DNA of 50,579 nucleotides from Patescibacteria group bacterium (GCA_024277435.1 JAJRVJ010000007.1:1-50579); one strand, 5' to 3'. Counted from the stretch's first letter, positions 8,161-17,047 are shown. A program made the numbers and translations. The notes: a model not told the origin generated them from the letters alone.

Positions 8161-9753
8161 TTAATACATACTTTTCTTATAACATTCTTCACAATACACG
8201 TTTTCAGGAGCGGACTCTGCGTAGGTTGTATCAAATTCATTCAAGCACTGCGCGGAATGATCATGATCAGTCTGCTTACACATACATTGCCTATTCCATA
8301 ATTGACGTGGATTACGATAACTCATACGCGTTTGATGTCGCTTCTCTGGATGCTCAATTGGTTCTGGAAGCCCCAGTGCCTCATAAAAAACTTTTTCAGG
8401 CTTCGTGAGATTAAATGACTTCGCAAGCTTCTCATCGGCTTCGTCATTCCATTCTACTCCCAGTGCAGTGGCCTCTACTTTTGTAAGTGGAAAGTATTCA
8501 TGCGCAACTGTATCGTTATACGCAAATAATGAATGCTTCATATCTGGCAGCTCTCCATATTCTCCATCAGCTTTCATTTTTTCTATCACTTTCTCGCGCA
8601 GCTCTTTATATTCTTCCGGAGAATATTGCTTATTCAAAATCATATTTTCTTTACCACGCACACAGGAAGAAAGCATGAGATTTTTAGAATTATGCACTTG
8701 GTCACAGTACTGCGAATCGCTTGTATAATATGCAAACACGCTATATTGCACATTGTAACATTGCAGCATACTCAAGCTGTCGTATACCAACTCTGGTTGA
8801 TAATATACAAACGATGCATCATAGGTATCACGTGGATCGAGCGCATCGGTAACATAACTACTATCTTGCCCGCCAGTAACGTCATACGATTCATACACTC
8901 TCTTGCAATTCGTTAATACATCACCGGTACAGTCTGGGCTTTTAATATTGCTCGCATACCTCACTACTCTGCCTTTTGCAAGGTCACGCCACTGCTTAAT
9001 GCATTCTTTAATTGACGCAGCATCTTTCATTAATTCTGCCATGCGCTGATGGTACTCCTCTTTTGGAACAGGTTGGTTAGAAATATAATATTCTTTATTA
9101 TGTAAATTAGAGCTCAAAAATACATTATTACACCCACGTAATCCTGTAGAAAAACCGCAATCACGAACATTCTCACAATCCTCTAAATACACACTACTAT
9201 AGCAATTACGAATATTAATTGATCCATAGCATAATTCGGAATCGTATGTATAACTACAATCAAAACAATCCTTACAGTTCTGCACTAACTTTCCGTATGA
9301 GCAATTTTCGTTATTCTCTGCAGCAAACAATAAGTAGCAATCTTTATTATCTGCCGACATATTTGTATACTCGGAGTTCTCACTATTCAAATTTACAAGA
9401 GCTAATCGAGGAACAGTTCTACGTAATTCATTCCACTGATCTATTAATGAACGATTCCAATCTATCTCCTTGCCATAATCAGCTGGATCCCAGTTATCTC
9501 TCCACCAACAATCATTACAATACACAACAAAATCATGCTTAGGATTATATATTGAAAGTATTTGCTTTTTACATAAACCACACGCTGTTGAAAACAAAGC
9601 GCGCTCATTACGATAGGCCATACGATTTTGCATACGGCAGACTGGACACAGCGTTGGATGCGGCGCACTTACTTTGCTATAAAATTTTTGATCATACTCG
9701 GTAATTGTAAATGTATTGTTACAGCGTCTGCACTCTGATATTACTTCTGGCAT
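8161..9753 (-). CDS. Multi-zinc-ribbon protein E (degenerate C-terminal ribbon)
   Basis: Intact 530-aa paralogue and first gene of the E-D run. Ribbon 1 is CRRC with CPVC, ribbon 2 is CGLC with CNDC. The Cys/Tyr-rich middle is present with its closing motifs. The C-terminal ribbon found in A, C and D has lost all its cysteines: the positions of the two CxxC knuckles read KSFNL and HPEKRHQ, while the flanking RNPRQLW, CMCKQ and CEEC blocks remain. Upstream is a long control region shared in part with the TrmB-like regulator. Function unknown. The missing knuckles suggest the C-terminal ribbon is dispensable or specialised in this copy. Confidence 0.85.
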   Translation of the reverse strand: MPEVISECRRCNNTFTITEYDQKFYSKVSAPHPTLCPVCRMQNRMAYRNERALFSTACGLCKKQILSIYNPKHDFVVYCNDCWWRDNWDPADYGKEIDWNRSLIDQWNELRRTVPRLALVNLNSENSEYTNMSADNKDCYLLFAAENNENCSYGKLVQNCKDCFDCSYTYDSELCYGSINIRNCYSSVYLEDCENVRDCGFSTGLRGCNNVFLSSNLHNKEYYISNQPVPKEEYHQRMAELMKDAASIKECIKQWRDLAKGRVVRYASNIKSPDCTGDVLTNCKRVYESYDVTGGQDSSYVTDALDPRDTYDASFVYYQPELVYDSLSMLQCYNVQYSVFAYYTSDSQYCDQVHNSKNLMLSSCVRGKENMILNKQYSPEEYKELREKVIEKMKADGEYGELPDMKHSLFAYNDTVAHEYFPLTKVEATALGVEWNDEADEKLAKSFNLTKPEKVFYEALGLPEPIEHPEKRHQTRMSYRNPRQLWNRQCMCKQTDHDHSAQCLNEFDTTYAESAPENVYCEECYKKSMY

Positions 9754-9821
9754 GCGAGAATATAGTTAATAATCGTGCTATGTAGTAGCTTAGAATAGCG
9801 TAGCCTTAGTATATATACCAC

Positions 9822-9909
9822 CAAAACGTAGTCAAACGGTATTATATTTTTTAGTACTTTTCCTGATTTTTAATCTAACATTAGCGAAATATGAAATGCC
9901 TAATGTCAA
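9822..9909 (-). promoter_or_regulatory. Control region of zinc-ribbon gene E
   Basis: 9822-9848 matches 6251-6277 upstream of the regulator at about 23 of 27 positions, keeping the CGTTTGAC core and its second GTTT ten bases on. CTAACATTAG (9875-9884) is the same palindrome as at 6305-6314, and TTGACA (minus strand, 9904-9909) stands at nearly the same distance. A second possible promoter inside the block is TTGACT with a downstream TATACT, 16 bases apart. This looks like a regulon motif, most simply bound by the neighbouring TrmB-like protein. Confidence 0.55.
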
Positions 9910-9926
9910 CTGAATTTATACTATGA

Positions 9927-9932
9927 TATACT
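9927..9932 (+). promoter_or_regulatory. -10 box of the signal peptidase gene, leaderless arrangement
   Basis: TATACT ends exactly 7 bases before the GTG start at 9940, and an overlapping TATAAT follows. Transcription would begin at or next to the start codon. No Shine-Dalgarno sequence is present. Confidence 0.6.
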
Positions 9933-9939
9933 ATAATTT

Positions 9940-10434
9940 GTGAAAAAAAGATATAAAGTACTCTTAGTATTTACTCTAGGTCTACTACTATCCGCCCCTC
10001 TAACTATAATAGGCATACGTATATTTATTATAGCGCCATATTATGTTGATGGTGTATCTATGGAGCCCACATATGTAACTGGAGATTATATACTTGCTAA
10101 CAAGCTATCAGGCTACGAACGTGGTGATGTAGTTGTGTTTGAGAATGTGAATAAAATATTAGTATTGCGTATTGTAGGACTACCTGGAGAAGAAGTATAC
10201 GTACATGACGATGGCAATGTATATATCAATGGTGAAATACTTGATGAACCTTATTTAGAAGATAGGCCAGTCTACGAGACGCTAATTCCACCGGATATTA
10301 TACTAGGTGATGATAGATACTATTTACTTGGTGATAATAGAGATACTAGTTACGATTCTAGAGCCTTTGGTAGCATTCATAAAAAATACCTCATAGGAAA
10401 AATTATCCTAAAGCTTGATTGGTTAAAGAATTAA
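9940..10434 (+). CDS. lepB: Signal peptidase I-like protein lacking the catalytic lysine
   Basis: 164 aa, the only well-supported plus-strand gene. One N-terminal membrane helix (about residues 7-31) precedes box B with the nucleophile in GVSMEPTY (Ser40), box C RGDVVVFE, box D LRIVGLPGE and box E GDNR...YDSRAFG. This is the S26 family that cuts signal peptides outside the membrane. In canonical enzymes box D begins with KR, and that Lys is the general base; here it is Leu76 (codon TTG). The protein may use another base, be inactive, or reflect a lineage variant. The start is GTG, 7 bases after a -10 box. Its stop codon directly abuts the stop of the convergent metalloprotein gene. The gene is alone, away from the sec genes of this window. 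Confidence 0.85.
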   Translation: MKKRYKVLLVFTLGLLLSAPLTIIGIRIFIIAPYYVDGVSMEPTYVTGDYILANKLSGYERGDVVVFENVNKILVLRIVGLPGEEVYVHDDGNVYINGEILDEPYLEDRPVYETLIPPDIILGDDRYYLLGDNRDTSYDSRAFGSIHKKYLIGKIILKLDWLKN

Positions 10435-11298
10435 TTATTCTAATCTCCAAATCATTCTATCTTCAAATTGTTCTAGCGATGGTGAAATTGGTAATTGTAA
10501 AATCCCAGCCACATCCTGAACAGATTGTTCTAACACAGCTAAATCCGTGTCACGATCATATTCTAACCTTGGAAGCCCTGTAAATAAATCTCTCAATTCC
10601 TTAATTGTTGGCAAATATTCACGCCCAATGGCGTTCACTATCTCTCGCTCCTGCATACTTAACCCCTTTTGCACCCTACGCCTTCCTCCATTTTTTTTCT
10701 TACCTTTACCTCCACGCTGGCTACTCCGGGCAGATGTTGCGGATCGCTTTGCATAACGCTGCTTCTCAGCCATATTCATAGATAAAGCCACTATCTGATC
10801 TGGGCGTCGCAATACATCAACCATTCCCGCCTTAGCTGCTCTGGCAACAGAACTTATATATGAAGCCTGATCTTCTTTTGTTAATTCTGGCCAGTGCTCA
10901 TGACGAAGTTCATTTATCCAAATATCAACATGCGCCCATGACCAATATGCCATTTGCATTCTCCTCTGAGCCTGCTCCGCAGCATCACCTTGTGACTCAC
11001 CATATTCTCGTGGAAAATACATCGTGGAAAATGCCGGATCAACTCGTTCTGAAATACTTCCATGACATAATTCATGATACACATCTACGCGAAATAACTC
11101 TGGATTCCGTAATGCATTAGGATGTAATCGAATTTCATGAGCTTGCGCTACTGGATCAGATATAATCTGACACGTCTCAATATCCGTTCTCCGCACAAAT
11201 TGTGTGGACCACTCAAGGCCAAGATCCTCAATAGCCGCTTGCCATTCAGGTGTTATTGGTAATTCACGTTTCTCTCTATCTTGCCTTGGGTCTGCCAT
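10435..11298 (-). CDS. Predicted intracellular HExxH metalloprotein
   Basis: 287 aa with no signal peptide or membrane helix. The sequence YHELCHGSISER carries HELCH at residues 75-79, the zinc-binding and catalytic signature of zincin-type metallopeptidases. A helical region with W, H and E residues follows. Around residues 180-210 there is a very basic, low-complexity linker rich in Gly, Lys and Arg, which could touch nucleic acid, and then a helical C-terminal domain. I do not recognise a named family. The lipoprotein gene lies 15 bases upstream, so the two are likely co-transcribed. The third metal ligand is not obvious, so peptidase activity is inferred from the motif only. Confidence 0.6.
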   Translation of the reverse strand: MADPRQDREKRELPITPEWQAAIEDLGLEWSTQFVRRTDIETCQIISDPVAQAHEIRLHPNALRNPELFRVDVYHELCHGSISERVDPAFSTMYFPREYGESQGDAAEQAQRRMQMAYWSWAHVDIWINELRHEHWPELTKEDQASYISSVARAAKAGMVDVLRRPDQIVALSMNMAEKQRYAKRSATSARSSQRGGKGKKKNGGRRRVQKGLSMQEREIVNAIGREYLPTIKELRDLFTGLPRLEYDRDTDLAVLEQSVQDVAGILQLPISPSLEQFEDRMIWRLE

Positions 11299-11313
11299 AT
11301 AATACTACCGCTG

Positions 11314-11772
11314 CTAGTTTACAGGCCCCATTACCCAGCGTTGATCAACATCATTCCAATTTACAGCTAGTGGCTCACTTACAGGAAATCCATCAACGTC
11401 TATTTGTACAAATACAAATAGATCATTCCCTAAATAATTCATACCATAGGCTGTGCTATTCGCTACAACCGCCGGAACGGTATCACCACTCTCTACAGTT
11501 ACACCACTTTCATCTAGTGCTAAAATCATACGATCTCCATCATCCCCTGGCGTCATTACTGCTAGCATATTCACTACATATGGATACTCTGAAGTATAGG
11601 CAGGCGCTATAGCAACATCACTGTATTGCACTTGCACTATCTCACTTACACCATCTCCCGTAAGATCACGCTCATCGAAAGTGCTAAGATCTGGCTCTAT
11701 GGTACCTTGATTAACACAACCGGTCATTACTACAACCGTTAGTATTAGACTAGAAAATATATATTGTTTCAT
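11314..11772 (-). CDS. Small lipoprotein
   Basis: 152 aa. The N terminus has a positive start, a hydrophobic core and a lipobox-like VVMTGC, so Cys19 is the likely lipidated residue. The mature part contains a DLTGDGVSEIVQVQY stretch that resembles one calcium-binding FG-GAP/VCBS repeat, as in the larger surface proteins of this window, and otherwise looks like a small beta-rich domain. It lies between the VirD4-like ATPase and the metalloprotein gene in the same direction. A -10-like TATAGT lies about 10 bases before the ATG. Specific role unknown. Confidence 0.6.
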   Translation of the reverse strand: MKQYIFSSLILTVVVMTGCVNQGTIEPDLSTFDERDLTGDGVSEIVQVQYSDVAIAPAYTSEYPYVVNMLAVMTPGDDGDRMILALDESGVTVESGDTVPAVVANSTAYGMNYLGNDLFVFVQIDVDGFPVSEPLAVNWNDVDQRWVMGPVN

Positions 11773-11791
11773 AAAATAATAGTACTATAAT

Positions 11792-14206
11792 TTACTCACC
11801 CAATAAACTACCAAGATCTACCTTAGTGCTAGGATCAGCTTTAGATTTGCGATTTCTCTGCTGTGTATTATTAGAGCTGGTATCTGCGCCAGAAATATCA
11901 ACAGCTGTGGCGGAAGATTGCTGCTGCCCTCCAGATACATTGATTTTACCAGTTCGTAAACCACCTTCTTGTCGTTTTCTTTTTCGTTTACGCTTACGCT
12001 TTTTCTTTTGACCACCCTCTGATACAGAAGTGACGTCACTCTTTTGCTCGGACTTTTTATCGTCATCTTTCTTTACAGACCCACCGTTAAACTGTACTTT
12101 TTCAACCTTGTCATCTTTTAAATCACTCAAAGAAATTGATTGTCCCTCCGGCTTATTTAGTTTATCACCCGCTTTCTGGTCTACTTTTTTTTGATCATCT
12201 CTACGATCTTTTTCTACAGAGCTCTTACCATCTACTTGCTTACTTTTATCTCGCTGATCCTTCGGCTTATCGGCTTGCGATTTCTTTGGTTTAGACTGAT
12301 TATTTTGACTACCTGTCTTTTTATCTTCTCGCTGATTTTGTTCTTGTCTTTTTTGCTCGGGCTTCTGCTCTTTTTTTCTAGGCTGCCTACCCTCTTGTTG
12401 TGATTGCTTTTGCTGTTTAGGCTTCTCTGGCTCGGTTTTCTTTTGTTCAGGCTTCTTGTTCTTTGGTTTATCTTCAACTAATTTCTGATCTTGTTTTGCC
12501 TGAGGCTCTTTCTCTTGTACAATTTTAGGCTCTTGTGTAACTTCAGGCTCATCTGGTAATTCCATTTTAGCGAAATTTATCCTTGGCTTCGCTTGTTCTT
12601 TTATTTGCGTCTCATCAGGCTGCTGTTCAGCAGGCGCCTCACTTACAACAGGGAAGGCTTGCTCTTGCGCCAACCGTGGCTCAATAGTAGGGGCAGCAGC
12701 TTCTGGAATAAAGTTTTGCGGCCCAACCGGTCCTGAATAGGCGGTTCTAGAATCCTCTATTTCAACTGGCCTTGGCTGCGGTTCTTCTTTAACCTCATCC
12801 TCTAATTTCTTTTCAGGCTCCATAGCAGGCATTGCTGTATCTTCATAACTATCAAGTTCGTCCATATCTTCTGTTGACTCCTCAACTTTTTCTTCAGCCT
12901 TCTCTTCCCTCTTTATTTCTACTCCACTCCAGCGAAGAATGCGATCTTCAACAACTTTACGTGGTCGAGCATACCGCTCCCGTGATACCTTAATTATTTT
13001 TTCCTCATTATCTTCAACAACATCTAATGGTGGTAATCCAATTGCAGAAAATGGTTCAGTAGCAATACCATCAATCATGAGGCGAAGACAAAATGTAAAT
13101 TTATTTAAATTCAATATATCTTGTGCGGTAAATTGAGGTGCAAATTCTGGCTCTAACTCCAAAGCATCATTTGCTCCTACGCGAAATACAATAAGCGTTC
13201 CCACATTACCAAATACTGCTGCTTTAACCTCATCACCTAATTGCTCAATATATTGATGTGCCATTATTAAGCATAAGCGATATTTACGCGCCTCAGATAA
13301 TATACCCGCAAAACTATCTGTTGCAAAATTCTGAAACTCATCTACATATAAGAAAAAATCCTTACGCTCTTCTTCAGGAATATCTACACGGCTCATTGCC
13401 GCAATTTGCAGCTTTGTAATCATCATAGCGCCAAGTAAGGCAGAATTTTCTTCACCAATACGTCCTTTAGCAAGATTCATAATCAGAATCTTTTCATTAT
13501 CCATGATATCACGCATCTCAATGGTACTCTTCGATTGTCCAACGATATTACGAATAATAGCTGATGCTAAAAATTGTCCTACTTTATTTTGAATCGGAGC
13601 AATAGCTTCTGTACGAAATTTTTCAGAATAATTTGCAAATTCATCCGACCAAAATGTTTTTACTACTGGGTCATCAATTTTTGCAACAACTTTTTTACGA
13701 TAGGATTTATCTACCAACATGCGTAACACTCCAAGTAGTGTACTACCCGGATAGTCTAATAATCCAAGAATAGTATTGGTAAGAATATACTCCATGCGCG
13801 GTCCCCAAGAATCTGCCCAAATCTTCTTAAATACACCTACCAATCCATAAGCCACCAGTGGCTTATAATCTTCACCTACACTTTCAAGAATATTAAACGC
13901 AACCGGATAGGCAGTATCTGCTGGATTAAAATACACAACATCATTTGTACGACTCGCCGGTATAAATTTCAATACTTTTTCGGCTAAATCTCCATGAGGA
14001 TCTACCAAAGCCAAGCCACGCCCAGCACGAATATCCTCAATGATCATGTTTTCTAGAGTTGTCGATTTACCCATACCTGTTTTTCCAACGAGGTACATGT
14101 GACGACGACGATCATCTTCTTTAATGCCAAAACGGCGTTGCTGATTACGAAAATTCGTTGAAGCAAATACCGTTACTGGTGAATTATCTGGCTTTTGTGG
14201 ATGCAT
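11792..14206 (-). CDS. VirD4/TraD-like ATPase with long disordered tail
   Basis: 804 aa. The first 430 or so residues form a P-loop ATPase of the type IV secretion coupling-protein/HerA group: Walker A is GKTGMGKST near residue 45, DPHGD follows near 83, Walker B is FFLYVDEFQNF, and AHQYIEQL is a sensor-like segment typical of the TraM-recognition region. There is no N-terminal membrane anchor, unlike classical VirD4; the neighbour at 14213 supplies a membrane segment. Residues of about 440-804 are Glu/Lys/Gln/Pro-rich low complexity with a near-pure Lys/Arg run before the C terminus. No relaxase or other mating-pore genes are visible here. DNA transfer, uptake or chromosome handling are all possible. 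Confidence 0.75.
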   Translation of the reverse strand: MHPQKPDNSPVTVFASTNFRNQQRRFGIKEDDRRRHMYLVGKTGMGKSTTLENMIIEDIRAGRGLALVDPHGDLAEKVLKFIPASRTNDVVYFNPADTAYPVAFNILESVGEDYKPLVAYGLVGVFKKIWADSWGPRMEYILTNTILGLLDYPGSTLLGVLRMLVDKSYRKKVVAKIDDPVVKTFWSDEFANYSEKFRTEAIAPIQNKVGQFLASAIIRNIVGQSKSTIEMRDIMDNEKILIMNLAKGRIGEENSALLGAMMITKLQIAAMSRVDIPEEERKDFFLYVDEFQNFATDSFAGILSEARKYRLCLIMAHQYIEQLGDEVKAAVFGNVGTLIVFRVGANDALELEPEFAPQFTAQDILNLNKFTFCLRLMIDGIATEPFSAIGLPPLDVVEDNEEKIIKVSRERYARPRKVVEDRILRWSGVEIKREEKAEEKVEESTEDMDELDSYEDTAMPAMEPEKKLEDEVKEEPQPRPVEIEDSRTAYSGPVGPQNFIPEAAAPTIEPRLAQEQAFPVVSEAPAEQQPDETQIKEQAKPRINFAKMELPDEPEVTQEPKIVQEKEPQAKQDQKLVEDKPKNKKPEQKKTEPEKPKQQKQSQQEGRQPRKKEQKPEQKRQEQNQREDKKTGSQNNQSKPKKSQADKPKDQRDKSKQVDGKSSVEKDRRDDQKKVDQKAGDKLNKPEGQSISLSDLKDDKVEKVQFNGGSVKKDDDKKSEQKSDVTSVSEGGQKKKRKRKRKRKRQEGGLRTGKINVSGGQQQSSATAVDISGADTSSNNTQQRNRKSKADPSTKVDLGSLLGE

Positions 14207-14212
14207 ATATAG

Positions 14213-15763
14213 TTACGCGAACGGTAAATTAGATGGTGGAGCTGGCTCAGATTCATCAACTGGTGGAGCGGCTTGTGGTTGCTGTGGTTGAATAGGTGCT
14301 CCAGGTTGAACTATAGGCTGTGCGCCCGGTTGCACACTAGGTTGCACCACGCCTTCTGGCACTACATTAACTGAAGGTGGAGCGGTCTCGTTAAAAGGAA
14401 TATTTTGAAATTGCACTCCACTAACTCCGCCATCCTGAAATAATCCACGCCCTTCATAATTAAGTTGCGTAGGAGGTTCAACACCACGACTAGTAGCCTT
14501 ACTTACAAATGGAGCACGTACTTCCATTTGTGGGAAGTGAAATATACTCGCCAACTCTTCTGTGTTCAGTACAAATCCATCATGCTCACCACGCGACATA
14601 TCACGAGATTGATAGGCCCAAAGCATGCGCCGCGCCCGCTTACGTGTACGTGGAATAGGGCGAATTTTTCTCCAGAATAATGCACCAGGATCTATTTTTA
14701 CCAGGGAGCCCTCTATAAACCAGTTAATAAATCGGAATTGCTGTAATGCTCCTAACATACCACGACGCCCCAATGTGTAATTAAATTTATTTGGCTCTGC
14801 AAAATACATCCATCGAATTTTTGTATTATATGGCCAGCGTGACATTTTTCTATCAACTTCTTGAACAAATTCTCGCTCTGGATCAGTTAAACGCTGCCGC
14901 TCGGGAAGCCGATCACTAACGGTTGCAGTACCATAATCCCCTGGCCAAATTTGGTCATGTACCGCGCCAAGTACCTGAACCGGTGCAATAATGGCTTTAT
15001 CCAAAACCGTATCAGGAGTTTTAGCTGCTCCACCTGGCTCTACAATATCATCAATAGCTTTTTGGGCCCGCTCTCGAAACGCGTCAGCATTCATTGGTTG
15101 CGCTAATATTTGTAACCACCACTCTTCTCCAGGTTGGAGCCTACTCATCATTTCTAAAATAGAAGCCAACGGATCCACTGCTACACCCGCTAAATTATGT
15201 TCCCAAGCTGGCCACGATTTAATTGGCATAATATCATCATTCGCTAATTTGAGCTCACTTCCATATATAGATACTTCATCATTCATGATCTGATCAACCG
15301 TATAATCATGAGAGTAGTCTTCTACTTCCGTAAGAAGCGCATCTGGATATTGCGCATAGAATGCCGCTAGTAACATTTCTTTATGTGCTTCCGGACCGCG
15401 TACATAAAAATCTATATACCCTCCCCTACTTACTATTTCTAATGCAAACGGTGGTTGCACAAATCCCAGCCAATATTTTTCTTCAAAATTAGGATCATCT
15501 TGTGAACCGTATAAATGTACAAAAATCTGCTCAACGGCCTTCATGCTCTGTTCATGTAACTGCGGAACTTGAATTTGATACATCACATATTTCGTACGGA
15601 TTTTAAACCGCTCCTGAATATACTGCACATACCCTTTCCAACCATAATAGATCATCGTTGGGGTAAGAATAAGAAACCCTAAGCCATGGCTAAACATGAA
15701 CCAAAGGGCTTCAAACGGATTACTACCGTATTCACGTATGATTTCTTCTAATAGTGGTGGCAT
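14213..15763 (-). CDS. Membrane-anchored partner of the VirD4-like ATPase
   Basis: 516 aa. One hydrophobic segment near the N terminus (about residues 18-40, ending YYGWKGY) anchors a large cytoplasmic part; the last 90 or so residues are Pro/Gln/Val-rich and probably disordered. It ends 6 bases before the ATPase start and begins with an ATG overlapping the previous TAA (TAATG), so the sigma4/HARE gene, this gene and the ATPase form a tight operon. In my experience of Patescibacteria this protein and the ATPase tend to occur side by side. It may be the membrane platform the ATPase lacks. I cannot name the family. Confidence 0.6.
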   Translation of the reverse strand: MPPLLEEIIREYGSNPFEALWFMFSHGLGFLILTPTMIYYGWKGYVQYIQERFKIRTKYVMYQIQVPQLHEQSMKAVEQIFVHLYGSQDDPNFEEKYWLGFVQPPFALEIVSRGGYIDFYVRGPEAHKEMLLAAFYAQYPDALLTEVEDYSHDYTVDQIMNDEVSIYGSELKLANDDIMPIKSWPAWEHNLAGVAVDPLASILEMMSRLQPGEEWWLQILAQPMNADAFRERAQKAIDDIVEPGGAAKTPDTVLDKAIIAPVQVLGAVHDQIWPGDYGTATVSDRLPERQRLTDPEREFVQEVDRKMSRWPYNTKIRWMYFAEPNKFNYTLGRRGMLGALQQFRFINWFIEGSLVKIDPGALFWRKIRPIPRTRKRARRMLWAYQSRDMSRGEHDGFVLNTEELASIFHFPQMEVRAPFVSKATSRGVEPPTQLNYEGRGLFQDGGVSGVQFQNIPFNETAPPSVNVVPEGVVQPSVQPGAQPIVQPGAPIQPQQPQAAPPVDESEPAPPSNLPFA

Positions 15764-16908
15764 TATTGTGTTGGCTCAATCTGCGTTGCTAATGTATAGC
15801 GCCCGTCAGCTAATTTAGTGAACCGCTTTTTATTGGTAAGTGCTAGATGGATGGTATTTTTCTTTACAATGCGTTGCTTAAGAACAGCTTGAACGATTTG
15901 ATTACGCGTAAGCGGTTCGGTGCGATCTTCTAAAATTTGCTCAATCACATCAGATACTACACCACGCTTATATCCCCATTCTTTAAGTGCATAAATACCT
16001 CTACCAACTAATACGTAATGTTTATTCAAAATCAATTCATTATGTACGGTTGGTGGATAGGCTTCTTTTTTAAAAATTTCTGTAATTTTTTTAGCAATGT
16101 CAACGAAATGCATAGGTTTACCAATCTTTTTCAAGATCAGATAAATCTTATCATTCATACGCTTCGGTACTACACTCCCCCATTTTTGCAAACCATACTC
16201 ATCAAAAGGATTGCGAGCCAACGCTTTACTTATCTCAAGATAGGACATTATTATTTCTTGATTCAAACAGTTTTCGTTCTGCTTAAAAAAACTGTGTTCG
16301 CGAGCTTTGCTATACAGAGTTATTAAATCCAATGGTTGATCCGCCTCTTTTATAATATCTTTTAACATCATAATAGTAGAGCGTACAAAATCAAGATCCG
16401 TTGTTTTTACCTTCCATGATTTTACAAATTCACGATTAGGTGAAACTTTATCGAATCGAAAATCAATCAATTCAGATAGAATAAATATTAGTGCCTGTTG
16501 CTCCGCTAGACTCTGACTCACTGTAAAAAGTTCTTCAGCAAGATGCTGTTCACTCATAATTCCACCATACTCCTCCAAAACACTCATAATAACCTGCTCA
16601 ACTGGTCGGATCAGATTATTAAATTCAGTATCTTCTTTAATTTTCTTAATGGCTAAATTCTCAATCTGACGAATGCGCTCACGAGTAACCTTGTAAGAAT
16701 TACCAATTGCCTCAAGCGTCTCCTTTGGATGATCTCCAAGACCATAACGCCTTTGCAATACATCCGCCTCCTTAGATGATAGCTTTTTTAGCAGTACAGA
16801 AATAACATCCTCAGGATCGAATTCACGCTTCGCCTGATCGTCTTTACTGGCAATTATTTTGTCTAATATTGAATTATTTCCGGTATGAACCTCTGACTCG
16901 TCTGACAT
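15763..16908 (-). CDS. Sigma-70 region 4 protein with HARE-like HTH domains
   Basis: 381 aa. Residues of about 38-90 match sigma region 4.2: LSSKEADVLQRRYGLG, ETLEAIG, then VTRERIRQIENLAIKKI, the -35-recognising helix-turn-helix. Sigma regions 1-3 are absent. The rest is helical. Residues of about 250-320 (KIGKPMHFVDIAKKI, ending YVLVGRGIYALKEWG) resemble a HARE-HTH/RpoE-delta winged helix, followed by another small winged helix ending in DGRYTLA. It may be a transcription regulator that touches RNA polymerase or DNA rather than a full sigma factor. It leads an operon with the membrane protein and the VirD4-like ATPase, from a strong promoter at 16955-16983. Confidence 0.75.
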   Translation of the reverse strand: MSDESEVHTGNNSILDKIIASKDDQAKREFDPEDVISVLLKKLSSKEADVLQRRYGLGDHPKETLEAIGNSYKVTRERIRQIENLAIKKIKEDTEFNNLIRPVEQVIMSVLEEYGGIMSEQHLAEELFTVSQSLAEQQALIFILSELIDFRFDKVSPNREFVKSWKVKTTDLDFVRSTIMMLKDIIKEADQPLDLITLYSKAREHSFFKQNENCLNQEIIMSYLEISKALARNPFDEYGLQKWGSVVPKRMNDKIYLILKKIGKPMHFVDIAKKITEIFKKEAYPPTVHNELILNKHYVLVGRGIYALKEWGYKRGVVSDVIEQILEDRTEPLTRNQIVQAVLKQRIVKKNTIHLALTNKKRFTKLADGRYTLATQIEPTQ

Positions 16909-16954
16909 AGTGCCGAAACATTTAACAGTTAGGCAAGTTTAACCCTATAACAAT

Positions 16955-16983
16955 AGTATAGCACAAATTTTACATTGAGTCAA
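16955..16983 (-). promoter_or_regulatory. Strong sigma-70-type promoter of the sigma4/HARE operon
   Basis: TTGACT (16978-16983) and TATACT (16955-16960) on the minus strand are separated by exactly 17 bases. The start codon is about 45 bases downstream, so unlike several other promoters here this one gives a normal leader. Confidence 0.8.
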
Positions 16984-17047
16984 TTATATGGTGTTAGATA
17001 AAAATACCTAAAATATAGACTAAAAACACTATATAATATGTGAAATT

